From Daphnia pulex (Eukaryota > Arthropoda > Branchiopoda > Diplostraca > Daphniidae): a stretch of 64,000 nucleotides of DNA. The stretch covers positions 10,882,501 to 10,946,500 of the forward strand of contig NC_060021.1 of assembly GCF_021134715.1 (NCBI RefSeq), read 5' to 3'. Both the position numbers and the translations under genes were made by a program. Below, one piece after another: positions 62,043 through 64,000 of the stretch. How positions within the stretch are numbered: position 1 is the stretch's first letter; every line of letters starts with the position of its first letter. A model generated the notes under the pieces. It ran no database searches. It was not told the DNA's origin and saw nothing but the letters and a program-made list of their open reading frames with translations.

Positions 62043-63269
62043 ACTGTACACATCAAACGCGTTGCGCATCAAACCGTGATGGCCTCTTTTTTTCTTAGAT
62101 TATTATTATTATTATTCATATCGTCGCTCTCGAACAAAAATTATGGAATTATTATTTTATTTTTTCTCTTAAATTTCGTCGTCGATTCTTTTGAGGGAAT
62201 TTCCTGGAATTGGGGACCCATGTATTACATCCATTAACGGACTACTCCTCTGTCGCCTCTCTCTTGTGTTTAAAATTTTCGTTGTCAACTCGGCTCCTTT
62301 AGAGCGTCGGATTTTGTAGCCAAAATGCTAAACGCAAAGAAACTAAGCGATTGAAAGAATATGACAATTACATTTAGGTTTTTTTTTTTTTTTGTATCTT
62401 AGAAAAGAAAATCGTAGAGCATTTTTTTATTTTATTATTTTTCCGTCTTGACTTTTTCACTCCTGTCAACCCGCGTTGGGAACGACTTGACGAATGAGTT
62501 TGGGCCGGCTGCGATTCGGTGGTGTCTTGGTGATCTGTGTGTGTGGGTCTGCGCCTGGAGATGGAAAAGTTATTCATGTGAATATAGTGAAAGAGAATGC
62601 CGCCGAGTGAGTGGCTCTGATCCATCTGATTACCGACTCTATAGATCCCCAGCAACAAGCGTCTCAAAGCCGAGGAAGAAAAAGAGACAGCACGCCGGCC
62701 TATATCGCCCGCAGACGGGGCGTGATGTCTGTGTGTGGCGCATTCACTCCAATTTTTCTTGGGATTTTGATTTTTTCTTCTTTTTTGTCTATGCGTAGAT
62801 TGCGAATTGTTGTGTCACTGACAAATGTCCACCGAGCTCAAGAATAATGTCTTCATTGATGGTCTACAATTTCGGATTAGAAAAATAGGGGCGATGGAAA
62901 AAGACAGGACGAAAAAAGAACCAAACCCAGGATGATCAAGATGAGCTGAAGATCCATCAGCAGCCCAACAGTATATATATATATATCCTGATCAGAGCTA
63001 CCGCCGCCATCATCGTCGCTCCACGATTGATTGCTCGACTGACGGCCTTTTGTTCTTTTAGAGACCCTTAAAAATGATTTGAAAAAAAAACGTCACCGGA
63101 GTTCTTCTTTTTTCTGTCATATAGCGCCAGGTTCTTTTATTTTTTTTTCGTTTCCTACCCTATAGGCCATCAGGATCGGTAGTAGAAAAGAGAGGCCCCT
63201 GATGATGGCGATATCTTTTTGGAAGGGAAAAAAAGTCATCCAAACCCGCTTCTCTTTTAAATTCTTTGT

Positions 63270-63300
63270 TAAGAAGAAGAAGAAGAAGAAGAAGAAGAAA
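63270..63300. repeat. (AAG)n microsatellite
   Basis: About ten AAG triplets in the gene-poor right end. Confidence 0.8.
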
Positions 63301-64000
63301 AGTCTTTGACAGTTGCTTGATGTAGACATTAGTAAAAGCCAGCCAATCAATTCCTTTTAGGGACCGCGAGAGACTCTGCTTTTTTATTTTTCTTTAGCTT
63401 TTGTTTCTTTTCCCCCACCACCACCACCACCCTTCTCCATTTTCGAATGTGTGAGATAGTCAAATTGGAGGAAACCAAAAAGTAAATCGGACCCCGAGTG
63501 ATCCCCATTTCAGTTTTGATCGTAGTCGTTGTATCGGCAAACCCGTTCGACCTCGGCAGTATATGGCGTTGTTGTCGTATAGTTTTTATCTGTGACTGCG
63601 CGCTGATGGGCTCTGATCGGGTGGGAGGAGCAATAAGGGCCGGAGTAATTGGCCCGATCAATCGCTCGCCAAAAAAAGAGATTATTGATGGAGGCGAACG
63701 TACACAATATAAAAAAATATCACGAAATCAATTTCATCCTCTTTCAAAACAAAAGACTAATGAGATGCCATCAATCCTCCTCAGCTTTGGAGAGGAACCT
63801 GATGCCGTTGGCGATTTTACAAGACGACTCACGCGCCGATATCACGCGCCAACGGGCGTGTACCAGTCAGTCAGTTGGTTTTTTTTTTTTTTTTTTATTC
63901 GGTTGGTGCTTGGGTTCATTTGACTAGAGAGATTTGATATCCAGCTCAGATGGGACAGCGTGATTTCTCGGGAAAACACAAAAAGCAACGGTAAAGATTT

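Larger units (their letters stand above)
56880..64000. other. 7.1 kb without a recognised gene
   Basis: Begins with the AQR 3' untranslated region. Beyond that the sequence is low-complexity: T-runs near 59550, 60612 and 60993, CT and TTC tracts, TA near 62973. Frames up to 183 codons exist (57863-58414 plus, 60375-60857 minus) but read as Lys/Ser/Phe-rich translations without domains. A strong donor-like site (CAG|GTAAGA) at about 58797 could end an untranslated first exon of a gene to the right. The composition resembles the untranslated and intronic parts of ELL, so intron or UTR of a neighbouring gene is a reasonable guess. Confidence 0.55.

Noticed and set aside
1..64000. Prokaryotic-type systems (operons, CRISPR, phage, IS elements, defence islands) and tRNA/rRNA genes
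   Set aside because: All recognised genes are spliced nuclear genes; no direct-repeat arrays, transposase, integrase or RNA-gene folds were seen.

Overview
This is eukaryotic nuclear DNA from an arthropod, most likely a branchiopod crustacean of the Daphnia type. The evidence is spliceosomal genes with many short introns (mostly 51-150 nt, clean GT-AG), an arthropod-type methuselah-like receptor, an insect-like nitric oxide synthase and an IKK-beta-type kinase. There are no bacterial operons, CRISPR arrays, phage or IS elements. The species call is inference; the gene calls rest on exon models whose reading phases close exactly at every junction.

Layout, left to right: (1) 341-8752, minus: nitric oxide synthase, 5' part only (start codon, full oxygenase domain, calmodulin-binding linker, start of the FMN domain); the rest lies left of the window. 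(2) 11238-12604, plus: mitochondrial carrier SLC25A16. (3) 14082-15177, plus: unidentified 216-residue coiled-coil protein. (4) 15891-18863, minus: IKK-beta-like kinase with a C-terminal NEMO-binding-like motif. (5) 21874-32905, minus: elongation factor ELL, with a 5.2-kb intron and a long simple-sequence 3' flank. (6) 34462-37034, plus: MPP10. (7) 40306-44036, plus: synaptotagmin 4. (8) 44874-46085, plus: axonemal dynein light intermediate chain DNALI1. (9) 46202-47757, minus: DNA-protein-crosslink protease SPRTN. (10) 48722-56879, plus: spliceosomal helicase Aquarius (AQR), whose fifth intron holds, on the opposite strand, (11) 50025-51955, minus: a methuselah-like seven-transmembrane receptor. 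From 56880 to 64000 no gene is recognised.

The genes do not form one pathway; they are a mix of signalling (NOS, IKK, receptor), RNA biology (ELL, MPP10, AQR), membrane traffic (SYT4), cilia (DNALI1), genome stability (SPRTN) and metabolism (SLC25A16). Arrangement is compact: DNALI1 and SPRTN are convergent with 116 bp between their stop codons, ELL/MPP10 and SPRTN/AQR are divergent pairs, and the receptor is nested within AQR. The most notable points are the nested receptor gene, the NEMO-binding-like tail and S177/T181 activation loop of the IKK, a Cys replacing a calcium-ligand Asp in the SYT4 C2A domain, repeated GK-x3-G-aromatic motifs in SPRTN, and an axonemal dynein gene in a lineage thought to lack flagellated sperm.
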